From: Cordylochernes scorpioides
Taxonomy: Eukaryota > Arthropoda > Arachnida > Pseudoscorpiones > Chernetidae
NCBI GenBank assembly: GCA_030710605.1
Contig: CP092876.1
Location: 62,744,115-62,808,114 of the forward strand
DNA: 64,000 bases
Direction of reading: 5' to 3'
Shown: piece after piece, positions 44,384-55,870 of the stretch
Numbering within the stretch: the first letter of the stretch is position 1
Layout: each line of letters starts with the position of its first letter
Notes under the pieces: model-generated
What the model saw: only the letters and a program-made list of their open reading frames with translations
Databases searched by the model: none
What the model was told of the DNA's origin: nothing
Position numbers and translations under genes: made by a program

Positions 44384-45860
44384 CTGGACACAGTTCCTTT
44401 AATCACCCAGTATCTACATATATATAACGGATTTAATTCGAGATATGCAACTCTAAAGAAGTGGTACCTCTGTATGTTTCCGTGTTGAAGGGCATGTTAG
44501 CCCGATAACGCGAGAAATAATTATGAAACCAAGTCCTAGATTCTCCTTATTGGATTTAGTTAAGATGTAATTCTGTGTTTGTTTTTATTATTTAAAAGAT
44601 TGTAGATGAAGGCTGAAAATATCAATATTGATTAATGAAATTGCAAAGAACGGTGAGCGAATTTATCAAAACAATTATTGATAGGAATCTATCAATGTTT
44701 AATCTATCAATGTCAATATTGGAGTCACGGGATGTGAGATGAGCTATGATCNNNNNNNNNNNNNNNNNNNNNNNNNNNNNNNNNNNNNNNNNNNNNNNNN
44801 NNNNNNNNNNNNNNNNNNNNNNNNNNNNNNNNNNNNNNNNNNNNNNNNNNNTAACCATGATGTTACTAGGGATAGACAATTGACAATTAACATAATTTTA
44901 TTGATATCTTGACAAAACTTGCAAAAGTGTACAGTTTGCACTATTGTTTGTTAATGATAATTATATATAACACTATGTACAATGTACATGACCCCTCTGC
45001 CGTTAGGGATAGAGAGGTCAGGAGAACCTGGAAGATAGCAAACTACATGAAATGACACCAGGAAACTTCTGAACTTGCTAAGTGTACAGAAAGTTGACAT
45101 TTACTTTTACAGGATAGACTGACACTCATCTCATGATAGAGATAGCTTTAGAAGAATTTACAGGATTTTGTTAGAGGATTTTGATATTCTGAAAAATATG
45201 TACATTGAATGTAAGGAATTTTAGACCTTAATTTAGATTACGCTATTATGAAACAATATATAATTAATATTCAAACATTTATGCACACATTTAAAGTATC
45301 AAACACACAAAATAATGATACCTCTATTTAAAAAAAATGTAAAATTAGCGAAGTTTTATAAATGGATAATGAACCATGTATTCATAACGGATGCTAACGA
45401 GCCAAATTCAATAAGACATATTTAAGAGAATGAGTCACAAAGTGTAATGTCGATATAAATGAAAAATTTCTTGTTTAACATTGAAGTTTGGCTCAATTTG
45501 TTTTAGTGATCGTAGAAATTTCACGAGTGTTAAGCACAAGTCTCAAGCCTCTATTATATTGATAGTAAAAATATAGTCGTGTTTATTGAGTGGTGTTTGG
45601 GATTTCTTAATTCTTGCCCTGGTGTCCCAACAATGGAACTCTCTCCAGAAATTGTTCAAATAGCTACACAGTGTCTATCGATGTTCATCCATATCGTTCC
45701 CATAACATAAGTAGGGAGCCTTTGGACATCCAACCATCATCAATTTCTAGAAGTATAATAAGTAGAATATTCATCAGAATAAATAAACTCGGGGATTCAA
45801 GGAAATTCAACGTCGAATGACCACTACTAAAGTGTTAATAGTATTAGGTATATAAATATT
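44384..45860. other. Part of gene B intron 3, including an assembly gap
   Basis: A gap of 100 N at 44752-44851. No gene recognised. Near 44480-44515 the plus strand has TTGAAGGGC...GCCCGATAACGCGAG, a weak hammerhead-like remnant. Confidence 0.4.
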
Positions 45861-45861
45861 T

Positions 45862-46330
45862 ATAGTATATATATATATATATATAAATGAATGTTTGTAT
45901 GTTTGTCTGTTGGTTGGTCTGTATGTCCGGTATACAAATTCGCAGTAGTTCACTAATACAAACCAAAATTTCCATACATAGGTAAAAAAACGAGGATGAC
46001 GATAGGCTATTTTAAAAAATATATAAATCAATTATTAAAACTATATATTCAAATTATTCTAAATAGCTCACGAGCAGCGCCCTTTAGAACGCGGTGGATC
46101 TGATGGCGGGGCGCGCCCATTGGCCGCCTGCGAGCACGTGGCTTCCCTGTGCGCGCGCATGCGCCGGGAAGCCACTTGCTCGCCGGCAGCCGACGGGAGC
46201 AGTCACTTGCTCGCCGGGAGTCAACGGGCGCAGACATTTACTCGCTGCCAGCCAACGGGCACATGTTTAATGTGTTTGAATTATACATTTAATCATGTAA
46301 ACCCGGGCGTTGCCCGGGTCATTCGTCTAG
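45862..46330 (+). mobile_element. Short non-autonomous Helitron
   Basis: 3' end: hairpin CCCGGGCGTTGCCCGGG (46302-46318), eight bases, CTAG (46327-46330), then T. The 5' part is an AT run followed by AATGAATGTTTGTATG, common at Helitron starts; a clear TC start is not visible. A GC-rich interior (46080-46260) contains GCGCGCCCATTGGC, also seen at 63340. No coding sequence. Confidence 0.7.
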
Positions 46331-46547
46331 TATTTGCATATTTACAGAAGGGCTCTATCATTGTAATGATTATATTTTAAAGATATTACATTCACACTGT
46401 GTTGATATCTGCCTTAAATTAAAATGTTATTTTAATTTTATTTAAAATACTTTTGTTATTTAATTTTACATATTATTTTATATGAATATTGTGGTTATGC
46501 AGAGGTATGTTATTTTTTAAAAATATTTCAACAAGATAACGATTCAT

Positions 46548-46690
46548 GTATAAAGCTCGTATGGTCATGTCTTATTGAAAGAAATTCTATGCCCTGAGAT
46601 TAGGTGATCGATTATTGATTCTATGTCACAATGATATCGGGGTTTCTCTACAGACTAATTGAGAGATAGGTCGATCTTAACTGCCTTTGG
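46548..46690 (-). repeat. Tandem duplicate of intron 3 start and tail of exon 3
   Basis: Matches 46725-46855 (AAAGCTCG..., TTGAAAGAAATTCT, GATCGATTATTGA, GGTCGATCTT). It includes the last about 17 bp of exon 3 but the donor GTAAG has become AATTAG, so it cannot splice there. Confidence 0.7.
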
Positions 46691-46835
46691 TAGCAGCTAA
46701 GTACTTTTAGAATAACAATTCATGTATAAAGCTCGTTAAATCATGTCTAATTGAAAGAAATTCTCTATTTTGAGAATTGGTGATCGATTATTGACTCCAT
46801 GTCACAATAATATGGGGGTTTATCTGAAGACTTAC

Positions 46836-46944
46836 GGAGAGATGGGTCGATCTTGTAGTAGACTATTCCATCGGACCATCTCCTGGAGTCTAGGGAGATA
46901 GCGTTGAGATCCTGAAACCATTTCCTGTGTGTGAATAACTTTAT
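46836..46944 (-). CDS. Gene B, exon 3: propeptide end and start of mature astacin domain
   Basis: 109 bp; chosen acceptor TTTCAG before 46944 keeps phase 0 with exon 2, and the donor is GTAAG at 46835-46831. It encodes residues 47-82 with LNAISLDSRRWSDGIVYYKI, the usual start of the mature astacin domain (an NAI followed by W-x-x-G-x-x-Y). Two other CAG sites (exon starts 46924 or 46911) are possible; only the first extends the frame cleanly from exon 2. Processing should occur just before or near NAIS. Confidence 0.82.
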
Positions 46945-47039
46945 CTGAAACACTAACGAAGTAATATATTATGTTTTCACTTCAATACATTTTGTTTTAT
47001 TGATTCCTTTTGTATATTCACATCATATTTTTAAAATAT

Positions 47040-47808
47040 TGTAACATAGTATTTATTAATTTTATTTATGTAACATGGTATTTCTTAATTTCATTATTTT
47101 TTATTTAACAGAGTGGTCATTTTTATGTTTTATATCTTGCGACTCTGTAAATTGCCCTCGTGGCTTATCTTTTGTTTACCTTTGATAGTTTGGCCTTCCC
47201 TGAAATAAATTTTGTTTCCTCCTGAAGTTTTTTGTCTTCCCTAATTTTCCACGTGGCATTTTGGTGGAGATGCTGGGTAAGTTAGGGAAGACAATCTGAA
47301 GATCGCCGAGAAGACCTTGAAGCCATGGGTGCTGTGATCTAGATTTTCGGAGATTGACATCAGGATTCCACCGCCGTGCTAAAGCCAAGACTTCCCTCGA
47401 AGATGACGATGTCCCTATTGACGATACGACGACAAAGCCGCTCTTCACGCCGCAAGAAAATGGACGCAAAGGTACTAGGGACAAAGTTCCAAGACTTCGA
47501 TGGAATCCTTGGCAGAAGCACGTCAAATCCACGTCAGTATCTACAATGATTGCTAGCTGTGGGTCACAGCTCCCATAGGGAAGAAGCTATGTAACATAGT
47601 ATTTATTAATTTTATTTATGTAACATGGTATTTCTTAATTTCATTATTTTTTATTTAACAGAGTGGTCATTTTTATGTTTTATATCTTGCGAGACTGTAA
47701 ATTGCCCTTGTGGCTTATCTTTTGTTTACCTTTGATAGTTTGGCCTTCCCTGAAATAAATTTTGTTTCCTCCTGAAGTTTTTTGTTTTCCCTAATTTTCC
47801 ACGTGGCA
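47040..47808 (+). mobile_element. TRIM: miniature LTR retrotransposon
   Basis: Two 219-bp direct repeats, 47040-47258 and 47590-47808, both TGTAACATAG...CCACGTGGCA and differing at about four sites. A possible primer-binding site TGGTGGAGATGCTGGG begins at 47262 and a purine run AGGGAAGAAGC precedes the 3' LTR (47577-47587). The flanks are ATAT on both sides. The 331-bp interior has no retroviral domain, so it must use enzymes from another element. It sits in intron 2 of gene B. Confidence 0.88.
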
Positions 47809-47814
47809 ATATAA

Positions 47815-48125
47815 TACGAGGTTATTTAGAAAAGTATCAGACCTACATGTGTAAAAAACAAGCATACCTGGATCGCTGGAAACCTAATCACTTTAAAAGT
47901 AATCTCCTTGAGGCTCCACACACTTCTCGCAATGGTATCCCCATTGTTGGAAACATTTCGATAAAGCATCTTTCTGAATTGTGTTTAGACTGGCTGTCGT
48001 TGCCGTAAGAATGTCCTCTCTTTTCTTAATTCGCTTTCCTTTGAACGGATTCTTGATTTTGAGGTAAAATCAATAGTCGCAGGGAGCCATATCAGGAGTA
48101 TAAGTAGCCTTGCGAACCACAGGAG
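47815..48125 (-). pseudogene. Mariner transposase, C-terminal relic
   Basis: Minus-strand blocks TYTPDMAPCDY, LKIKNPFKGKRI and FQQWGYHCEKCVEPQGDYF correspond in order to the end of mariner (DD34D) transposases, including the region of the last Asp (APCD). In-frame stops interrupt it. No complete TIRs recognised. It adjoins the TRIM directly. Confidence 0.7.
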
Positions 48126-48732
48126 GCCGAATTTTAACAACAAAAAAAAAGTCTGAATTAAGTGCAAAGAATGTGCTGAGGCATTGTAGTTGCAATTGCC
48201 CGTTGACCACAACCCCGGTATCTGAGGCTTATATTTCTGTCTCTTGTGAAATAAAAAAATGTTTGTATGACGCCATTTCTTCTACCTTGGCAGTATACCT
48301 TCATTCTACAAATTAAAAATGATTTTGAGAATTCAAAATAAAAAAAAAACTCTAATTAATAATGCATTATAGGAGATGCTATTTAAATACCCTTAATTAA
48401 TAAATGAGGCTATTTTTTACATTTGTATTTTAGTTATTCGATCATTTATATGCCTTAATACTCTTATTAATATGTGAGAATTTGCTAAAGATTTTATAAG
48501 TGTTACAATTTTATTTTGTGGTCAGTGTATATCAGAGGTCTGTTTCGATACTTTTTCTAGTTTCTTTCGTAGTTACTATTATATAGCACACACAGGAGGT
48601 TCTTGAGGTTGTTGTGGGGTTCAAAATTATTTTTAGATAAATCGGCCATATCACTTTATATACTAGAGTGATGCAATATACAGTGTATAGGGTGAAATAT
48701 ATGTGAGAAGAAGTGAAGAAATTGTAGCTAAC

Positions 48733-48809
48733 CTCAATGCTGTCGATTCCCATGATATCTCCCTCAAAGAGGTCAGGATTGAAGAGGGCAGTCTCTGGGT
48801 CGACATCCT
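48733..48809 (-). CDS. Gene B, exon 2: astacin propeptide
   Basis: 77 bp between acceptor CAG (48812-48810) and donor GTTAGC (48732-48727). It encodes residues 22-46 and carries NPDLFEGDIMGID. In astacin zymogens FxGD supplies an Asp that binds the catalytic zinc and keeps the enzyme inactive until the propeptide is removed. The phases fit exon 1 (split Glu codon) and exon 3 (phase 0). Corresponding exons of genes A and C are not in the window. Confidence 0.87.
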
Positions 48810-48854
48810 CTGGACACATATGCACATAAGTATTGTTGAACATATTCAAAATAT

Positions 48855-48985
48855 CGTATAGAGGCTGCCTGGCCGGTATTCATAGTTCTTCAAATTAAAG
48901 ATACTTCGGCCAGTAAATCTTTTTATTATCTCGACGTTTCGACAAAATCTTAGAGCGAACAAAAATTAAAGCATTTGGCAAGCGT
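48855..48985 (-). repeat. Half of a CGAAACGTCGAG fold-back element
   Basis: Has the outer sequence AGGCTGCCTGGCCGG, then ACTTCGGCCAGTAAAT and TCTCGACGTTTCGACAAAATC. The CTGACGA box is deleted and the second arm is missing. It begins about 45 bp upstream of exon 2 in gene B. Confidence 0.7.
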
Positions 48986-50339
48986 GTTCTAAAGCGATAT
49001 TTCTATCTACTAGCCTAAACTATTTTAAAATTGATATGACACGTTGAGGTATTTCTGTTATTTATTATTTCAGGCGAATCAGTACTATGACTGTATTCTG
49101 TCTTCCCAAAGTGGTAAGGCGTGATTTGCCGTGGTCCATTTTATCGATTCGTTTAAAAATTGTCGTGTGGAAAATAATGTGGTTGTTTCTTTCTGCCTTC
49201 CCCACCTATATGCTGTTTAACATAATAGTAGGTTTTTTGGCTATAATCTAGTTTCAACTTCAAGAGAAATTGATTTTCTCCTCTATTTTTGGATGGATTT
49301 AGATTAGCAGGCTGATCTCCATTCGTCCATCTGGCTTAGCCGGAGGGCGCCAAGTTGGAAAATTCCTTTCCTACAAGTTGAGTCCATTTCCCACACTCCA
49401 GTACTTTTACGGGCATATCCCGTTATATTTCTATTTATAACAAAGGCACGTTTTTTACATCGTACCTATCCGTCAAGTTTAGTAGAGTAACACACACAAT
49501 TCATAATGTAAGTTAATATTTTGAAGGATACGAGAAACCAACAAATTTTTATGACATATCAATAAAAAAACGCGTCTTTTCTCTAAAAAGAATCATCTCA
49601 TATGAGATTATATCACCGAATAGAAAAAAAGATATATATTTTATATTACAAAAAGTATTATATTACTTACAATATATACATTGTATATATACCTATTTAA
49701 AATAATTCATTTCAAATAAATAAACATCTTTTATCAGAGCTTTATACATAAATTCAAATATAATGTAATAAGAGCATCTCTCTCTCGCATATTTATGATG
49801 TGAGATTTTACAAATAAAGTCAAATGTGCTTATGATTTAAATATTAAAGATGATTCTATCTCGACAAAAATTATGAATTAGGGAACCAACAACAAAACAA
49901 CAAGGCGAAATATCTTGTAATATCAATTAGAGGTGTATGTGTGCTGGGCGTATTTATACACAAATAAATATAGACAAAATTGCAATTTTTGAGATTGAGA
50001 TAAAAAGTGAAAAAAAAAATGGATAGTGAACTGTCAATAAATTGATAAAGAGGAAGCAATCTCTCGAAATATTTTGAGAAAAAATGTTTTTTTTTTTCTT
50101 TACAGATCTAGGTACGCCCTTTAATATAAATACAATTATGATATTATACAGCGAATGAAAAGAATTGTTAGGAAATAATAGGTAACTGAAGAATCAAAAA
50201 CCGCGAGTCAGATCTTGGCTCAGTAGTGAAAATATTGAAAAAAAGAATGAAAATATATCGAAATTACTGTAGATATTGTGATAGATAAGAAAAATCAATA
50301 ATGTTAAATGTAAAAAATTCAAATAATATGAACACAAAC
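48986..50339. other. Part of gene B intron 1, no recognisable gene
   Basis: AT-rich. The block 49260-49440 is GC-richer with no family assigned. Confidence 0.4.
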
Positions 50340-50480
50340 TTTTATGAAAAAAGCATCTCCTTATCGTGCAACTGAAAGTTGCTGATGGCTTCAGTTGCAC
50401 GATAAGGAGATGCCTTTTGCATAATTTATGTACCTTATCCCAGTACAATATCACAATTGTACTATTTTGTCACAAAATGT
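50340..50480. repeat. Short fold-back repeat, copy 1
   Basis: GCATCTCCTTATCGTGCAACTGA is inverted as TCAGTTGCACGATAAGGAGATGC; the flank GTACCTTATCCCAGTACAATATC is shared, inverted, with 58880-58925. Confidence 0.7.
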
Positions 50481-50700
50481 TATGTTTAAACAATTTTTAC
50501 TGAATTTGGGCCAACATGGTGAAATAAAGGAAAAACTGACACAATAAGTAGTGAACCTTCCTAGAGGTTTCATCAGTTTATTCTCTCGATTATTCTAATA
50601 TTGTATTTGGGCTGAGTGTATTTTATGTATTTTCTATTAAGGAACGGCGTTTTTAAGGAACTTTATGGACATAAAATTATAGAAATGTGAAAATATACAA
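50460..50700 (+). repeat. Diverged module M repeat
   Basis: AGTAGTGAACCTTCCTAGAGGTTTCATC, then ATTCTAATATTGTATTTGG and CTTTATGGACATAAAATTATAG resemble 22590-22750. Confidence 0.5.
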
Positions 50701-50749
50701 AATAATTAAATTGTTCGAACAAATCTCTTCTGTAAATTCACAATGATGA

Positions 50750-51380
50750 TCAATGCCCTAATATAGAAGAACCAGTAATAATCACTATGTAGAAAGTATT
50801 ATAGAAGAAGAACTTGAGAGAGCAATAACAACATTTTATAAAGTAAAATAGAAGAACCAGAAATAATCACTATGTAGAAAGTAATATAGGAGAAGAGCCA
50901 GAGTAATACTCACTATGTATAAAATAATATATTGAACAATAGAAGAAGAACTAGCAATAATATATTGAACAATAGAGAAGAAGAACTAGCAATAATATAT
51001 TGACCAATAGAGAAGAAGAACTAGCAATAATATATTGAACAATAGAAGAAGAACTAGCAATAATATATTGAACAATAGAGAAGAAGAACTAGCAATAATA
51101 TATTGACCAATAGAGAAGAAGAACTAGCAATAATATATTGAACAATAGAAGAAGAACTATCAATAATATATTGAACAATAGAGAAGAAGAACTATCAATA
51201 ATATATTGAACAATAGAAGAAGAACTAGCAATAATATATTGAACAATAGAAGAAGAACTAGCAATAATATATATTGAACAATAGAGTAGAAGAACTAGCA
51301 ATAAAATATTGAACAATAGAGAAGAAGAACTAGCAATAATATATTGAACAGTAGAAGAAGAACTAGCAATAATCACTATG
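50750..51380 (+). repeat. Minisatellite, about 32-35 bp unit
   Basis: The unit AGAAGAACTAGCAATAATAT plus ATTGAACAATAG is repeated about fourteen times with small indels. The array lies in intron 1 of gene B, ending about 50 bp from the exon 1 donor. Serine/leucine-rich frames through it are artefacts of the repeat. Confidence 0.9.
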
Positions 51381-51429
51381 TGTAAGGATGAAAAAGTCGA
51401 AGTAGAAGAATAAGTTCAGTTCGACTCAC

Positions 51430-51490
51430 CATCGTAGGCCACGACGGCCGTAAAGAGCAGAGAGGAGACCAGCAACACAAAAGACCTCAT
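51430..51490 (-). CDS. Gene B, exon 1: signal peptide of astacin-like metalloprotease
   Basis: ATG at 51490-51488 opens the gene; the exon ends at donor GTGAG (51429-51425) after 61 bp. It encodes MRSFVLLVSSLLFTAVVAYD: a basic residue, then a hydrophobic core, a normal secretory signal. The complete protein from six exons has 255 residues and four Cys in the mature domain at astacin positions. It is therefore a secreted zinc endopeptidase activated by propeptide removal. In arachnids such single-domain astacins occur in digestive fluid and some venoms; nothing here says which. Introns 1-5 measure about 2.6, 1.8, 2.5, 17.1 and 1.9 kb and are full of mobile elements. Confidence 0.88.
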
Positions 51491-51522
51491 GGTAATGTAA
51501 TCTGTCCTCGGCTGCAGCTCAA

Positions 51523-51528
51523 CTTATA
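51523..51528 (-). promoter_or_regulatory. TATA box of gene B
   Basis: Minus strand GTATAAG, 33 bp before the ATG. Upstream TGGAGG and TCCCACC match the promoter of gene A in order and spacing. The short distance implies a very short 5' UTR or a start near 51495-51500. Confidence 0.6.
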
Positions 51529-51559
51529 CACCTCCAGTATCTGTCCTGGTGGGAACCCA

Positions 51560-53400
51560 CCGCTGTGAGATAACACGACCAGGATGTCTGGAAACTAATT
51601 ATTTATTATCGTCCGTCAATAATGGGATAGGTTCTTCACCAACACTTCAATGATCTTTTTATTTTTCTAGGTGTGAAGATATCTCTTTTCAACCCAAGAT
51701 AGCTGCTGTTTAATGGTTTGTATTCAAATGTATTTTCGTTGTTTATAATCTTCTCTATTCAGTGATGTGAGCTTTCGTATAAGAATCCGCCAATTCGCTA
51801 TGTACCCAAACCACTATAGTTGCTTTTCTTGAATATATTTGTTATTGGAGTTTCAATTATGAGTTTTTCTCTGATATTTTATTGTGTTTGTGAAATTTGT
51901 CCTTGATTGACATAAGTATTCAGTCTTGAAAAAGAGAATTATTTTTGATTATTTATTTTGAATTATCTAAAATTCCAATCTATTAGTGATTGCTGGTGTG
52001 GTCATATTTTTGATAGTTTTTCTGGATAAATTGGGATATTTCCGAATATTTTATTGAGACATCGCACTGTTGTTGATTCTATAACAATCCTTTGTGTAAT
52101 TGATTTGATGTGACTGTTATTTTCTATTATTATCGTTTCTAGGTAACTGAAATTTTATTTGTAATATTTAATCGCTATCGATCTCTATATGAATTCTCTG
52201 GTAAAATGCATTTATCTGTTGCTTTTGCTTCGAAATAGATTTTTGAAATGATACATTCTTTTTATACTACTTTTTGGTGGTGACAATTTTACTTTTGACC
52301 ATTAAAACAAATTTATTGACAACTCAGTCAATATTTAAAAAATGAGGAAGATATCACAAAAATAATTAGAGAAAATAAAAAGATAGCGAAAAGCGTGTTT
52401 GAACCAGGGACATCAGGTTCTGAAGTCTAAAGCTTTCGCAGCTAGGCTACTTTTTTTTGTGGTGGCGTTAATGCAAAACCTGCACTATGCTGAAAAGAAC
52501 CAACATCCCAAATTGAATAGAGAGTGGATTTAATTGTTAGGTAAGTAAAGATATTATAAAGGTATGGCTAGGATTCAATCAAGAAATCAAAGTTCCGATA
52601 GACGGCCGAATGCCATAAGTTCAATTAAAAAAAAAAAAGATTCTATCTCACTTACAGAGGATTTTATAAAGACATACAGTCATATAAATGGATTTACCTC
52701 ACGGAGTATGAAAATGAAAAAATAAAAGTATGCGCTATCTATATCATTTCATTATTATATTCTCTACAGTTTTTGTAAATAATGCCAATTACATTTTCAA
52801 GTGTGTAACTGCTGTGAGAATTGTGTTATTGGAATATACGATATAGGTGTGATTGATTTTATTCATCAAACACACACACAAGATTCCATTTTACATTCCT
52901 GATATTCTCAATGTTAATGTTTTCAAGATTTTTCATTGAAAGATAATTGAAATTTCTATAAAATTTTGAGAAAATATTAATTTAAACGCTAGTAATGTAT
53001 TTCTTTATTTTTCGTTTATTATAGAAACGTATTTCAAACGTTTTGTTTTCAAATTATCTACGATGTGTGGCACTTGCGGCAGTCTTACAATAATATTCTT
53101 TGAATTTTAATAGATTTTATGAAGATTATATATTTGTAAATTTGTGACTTTAGAATATTTATGTTTAAGGATTATATAATGTTCTTTCTATAGGATACTG
53201 TTTGAATTTCTGACATAAATTGTATATTTATAGGATCTAATTGGCGTTTAAAATCTACCAAGCATCCATTATAGAATGATTTTACTCTTTCTGTGTTCTT
53301 TTCCATAATAAGTTGTATTATGAAAATTTAGCCTATTGTTGAGGAAGCCTTTCTAAAACATATTTATTTATAGCTAATGATATATCATCGTTGTATGACT
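51560..53400. other. Intergenic DNA between genes B and C, left part
   Basis: No gene recognised. A tRNA-like stretch at 52390-52455 (minus) is noted separately. Confidence 0.4.
52390..52455 (-). repeat. Possible tRNA-derived SINE head
   Basis: Minus strand has AGTAGCCTAGCTGCGAAAGC (A-box-like) and CCTGGTTCAAACACG (B-box-like) about 45 bp apart. Stems are not convincing, so this is weak. Confidence 0.3.
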
Positions 53401-53639
53401 CTGTCAAATATTATGGTAGCGTAGTAATGGATGACAGATCAATGATAAAGCAAAATATTATTTATTCATTACGTTAGCACGACTGGGTGACTTTACCATT
53501 AAAAAACTAACAAATTATTTACAGCTGGAGAGTATTAAACAACAAAACTATTGAAAATCTATGATGATTTCATAAATACAACGTTATATTCTGCCGTGTA
53601 TTTTCATTGATTAATTAAATAATATTTATTTGATTAGCC

Positions 53640-55870
53640 ACATAGCCTCCTCCTTTTAAGAGTATCGACCCGATGTTCAGCAGAATTTTACGTCCTCAGT
53701 CTCAGGGTTCGAGATCGGGTAATAGGGCCTGAGATCACTTCGGGTGATGTTTGTGATTGTATTCTTCCAGGTGGGACGTCTTCTTCCTGGGAGCTTGGTC
53801 AACCATCTTCTGGGTCCTCTTCTAAGTGGTCCTCCTGGTCTTCTAGGTCTAAATAAGCCTTTATCTTATAAACATGGACTATGTCTGTAGTTTTGCGTCG
53901 ACCCTGCTAGTTCCCAAATGTCTCCGCCTCGTAAGTCAGGTTGGATATTTTTCGTGTGGCTTTATATGGCTCGAAGTAGCGTCGCATTATATTTTCGGAA
54001 TATCCCAGTTTGTGGACAGGAATGAAGATTCAGACTAGGTCACAAGGCTGATACTTTAAGTTCCTGTTGGAGAGTCATAACGGAGTTTATTACTTTCCTG
54101 AGAGACCTCATGGCATAGATACGTGACAGTTGTCGTGCTTCTTGACCTTGGCTCTTGACCCTAGAGTTTGGATGAAATCGTCATCTTCTGGCAATAACTT
54201 GGGGAATAACACGTCTAGTGGAGTCTTGACTTCACGCCTGTGTACAAGGAAAAATGGGGTGAACCCAGTAGACTCTTGTTTTGCTGTGTTGTATGCAAAT
54301 GTAACGAATGGAAGTATATTGTCCCAATCCTTCTGGTTGACATCCACATACATAGACAGTATGTCTGCTATGCTCTTTTTCAACCTCTTCGTCAGTACAT
54401 TTATCTGGGGATGGTAGGCGGTCTTCTTCAGATAGGTGTTTCTGCACTTTTTGTTCAGATCGCTTATCATAGAATAGGTAAAGTTCCTTCCTCTATCTTG
54501 ATTAATTTACTCAGCGCGTCGTACTTTAAGATGACAGCTTCAATGAAGAATTTGACAACTTCCATGGATTTACTTGTAGGTAGGGCTTTAGTTATCACAT
54601 ATTTCATTAGGTAGTCCGTGCATATAATATTCTAAATGTTTCCACATTATAATGTTGGAAATCTCCTCAGGATATAAATTCCTACCTTTTCGAAGGCAAC
54701 GTTATGAACGGGTATTGGTTGTAAGTGCCCTGAGGGGAGTTGGGGCTGATGTTTACGTCTCTGACAATCTGAACAGTGTGCCACATACCTTCTAACCGTT
54801 ATATAATTCCGGGGCAGAAAAACCTTCTACTCATTCGGTCATATGTTTTGGTAAATCCGAGATGCCCAGCCTTGGGTTATTTAAGGAAATTTTTATCATC
54901 CTGCTTTAAATGGCGAGGAATCACCAAAAGCCGCGGTTTTTTCATCAAATCATTTTTTTTTCTGTCGACCGTATCATCAATTTTTACAAAGGAATTAATA
55001 GAAGTATTTTGTAATTTTTATCAGCGCGATATTTCTAAGAGCTTGATCGTTCATCTCTTCTTCGCTAAAATTCTTCAATGTCACTATGCTCGAGAATCTT
55101 CTTCGATATGTTCACTGTAATTTAACAGACTACTTGATAAGCAGTCTAGGTCTTGAAGTTTTCTTCCGCTCTTATATACTACAATAACGTCAAATTCTTA
55201 CAGTAAAAAGCCCAGCTTGCTAACAACATCCAATATGGATCTTCGAGGTTGGTCAGCCAGCACAAAGAGTGGTCGTCAGTAACGATAGTGATCGGGCGTT
55301 CAAAAACATATGACCGGCATTTATTGATAGCCCAAATTTATAGAAGGCCTTCTTTTTCAGTAGTTGAATAATTTTTTATGCCTTGTTCAGTGTTCTAGAT
55401 GCATAAGTAATAAATCTTTTTTCCCATTTTGGATCTGAATCCTATTCCATAGTTGCTTGGATCAGTGTGCATCTCTGTTGGGCATGAATAATCAAAATGT
55501 ATAAGTACAGGTTAGGAAATTAACGCTTCAAATACGCGCTGCTCTTCTCGTTTCCAGTAAAATGCTGTCTTTCTTCAAAAGGCTACGTGGGCATAATTGG
55601 GTATAAAGCGGCGGTAGTAAGATGAGAGACAAAAAAACCTTCTAATTTCAGTCAAGTTGAAGACGTCTAAGATATTCTTTAAAATCATCTGAGAAAACGA
55701 TGATGTTATTGAGGTAACATAAGCAGATGGTCCACTTGAAACCCTTCAGAAGATTATCCATCATTCGTTTAAAGGTAGATGGAGCATCGCTTAACCCAAA
55801 TGGCATCACTTTGAACTCATACAGTCCATCTGGAGTTGTATGAACTGCTTTTTAAATAATTATAGGGTAA
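53640..55870 (-). pseudogene. Ty3/gypsy element, decayed pol
   Basis: Read on the minus strand: an RT block near 55860-55680 (DGLYEFKVMPFGL, then CLCYLNN in place of YLDD), RNase H traces near 55280 (TIVTDDHSLCW), integrase at 54470-54108 (TAYHPQINVLTKRL, LPFVTFAYNTAKQESTGFTP) and a purine run AAAAGGAGGAGGC (53665-53650) before TATGTGGC, the likely 3' LTR start. Numerous stops and frameshifts. It resembles the intact element at 31674 in domain order and many residues but is much older. It lies between genes B and C. Confidence 0.85.

Noticed and set aside
48110-48316. Plus-strand frame of 68 residues
   Set aside because: Lies antisense to and beside the mariner relic; no recognisable protein.
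51089-51376. Long serine/leucine-rich open frame on the minus strand
   Set aside because: It is a translation of the AT-rich minisatellite; its periodicity equals the DNA repeat.
54130-54614. Plus-strand frames of 95 and 124 residues
   Set aside because: Antisense shadows of the decayed gypsy integrase on the minus strand.
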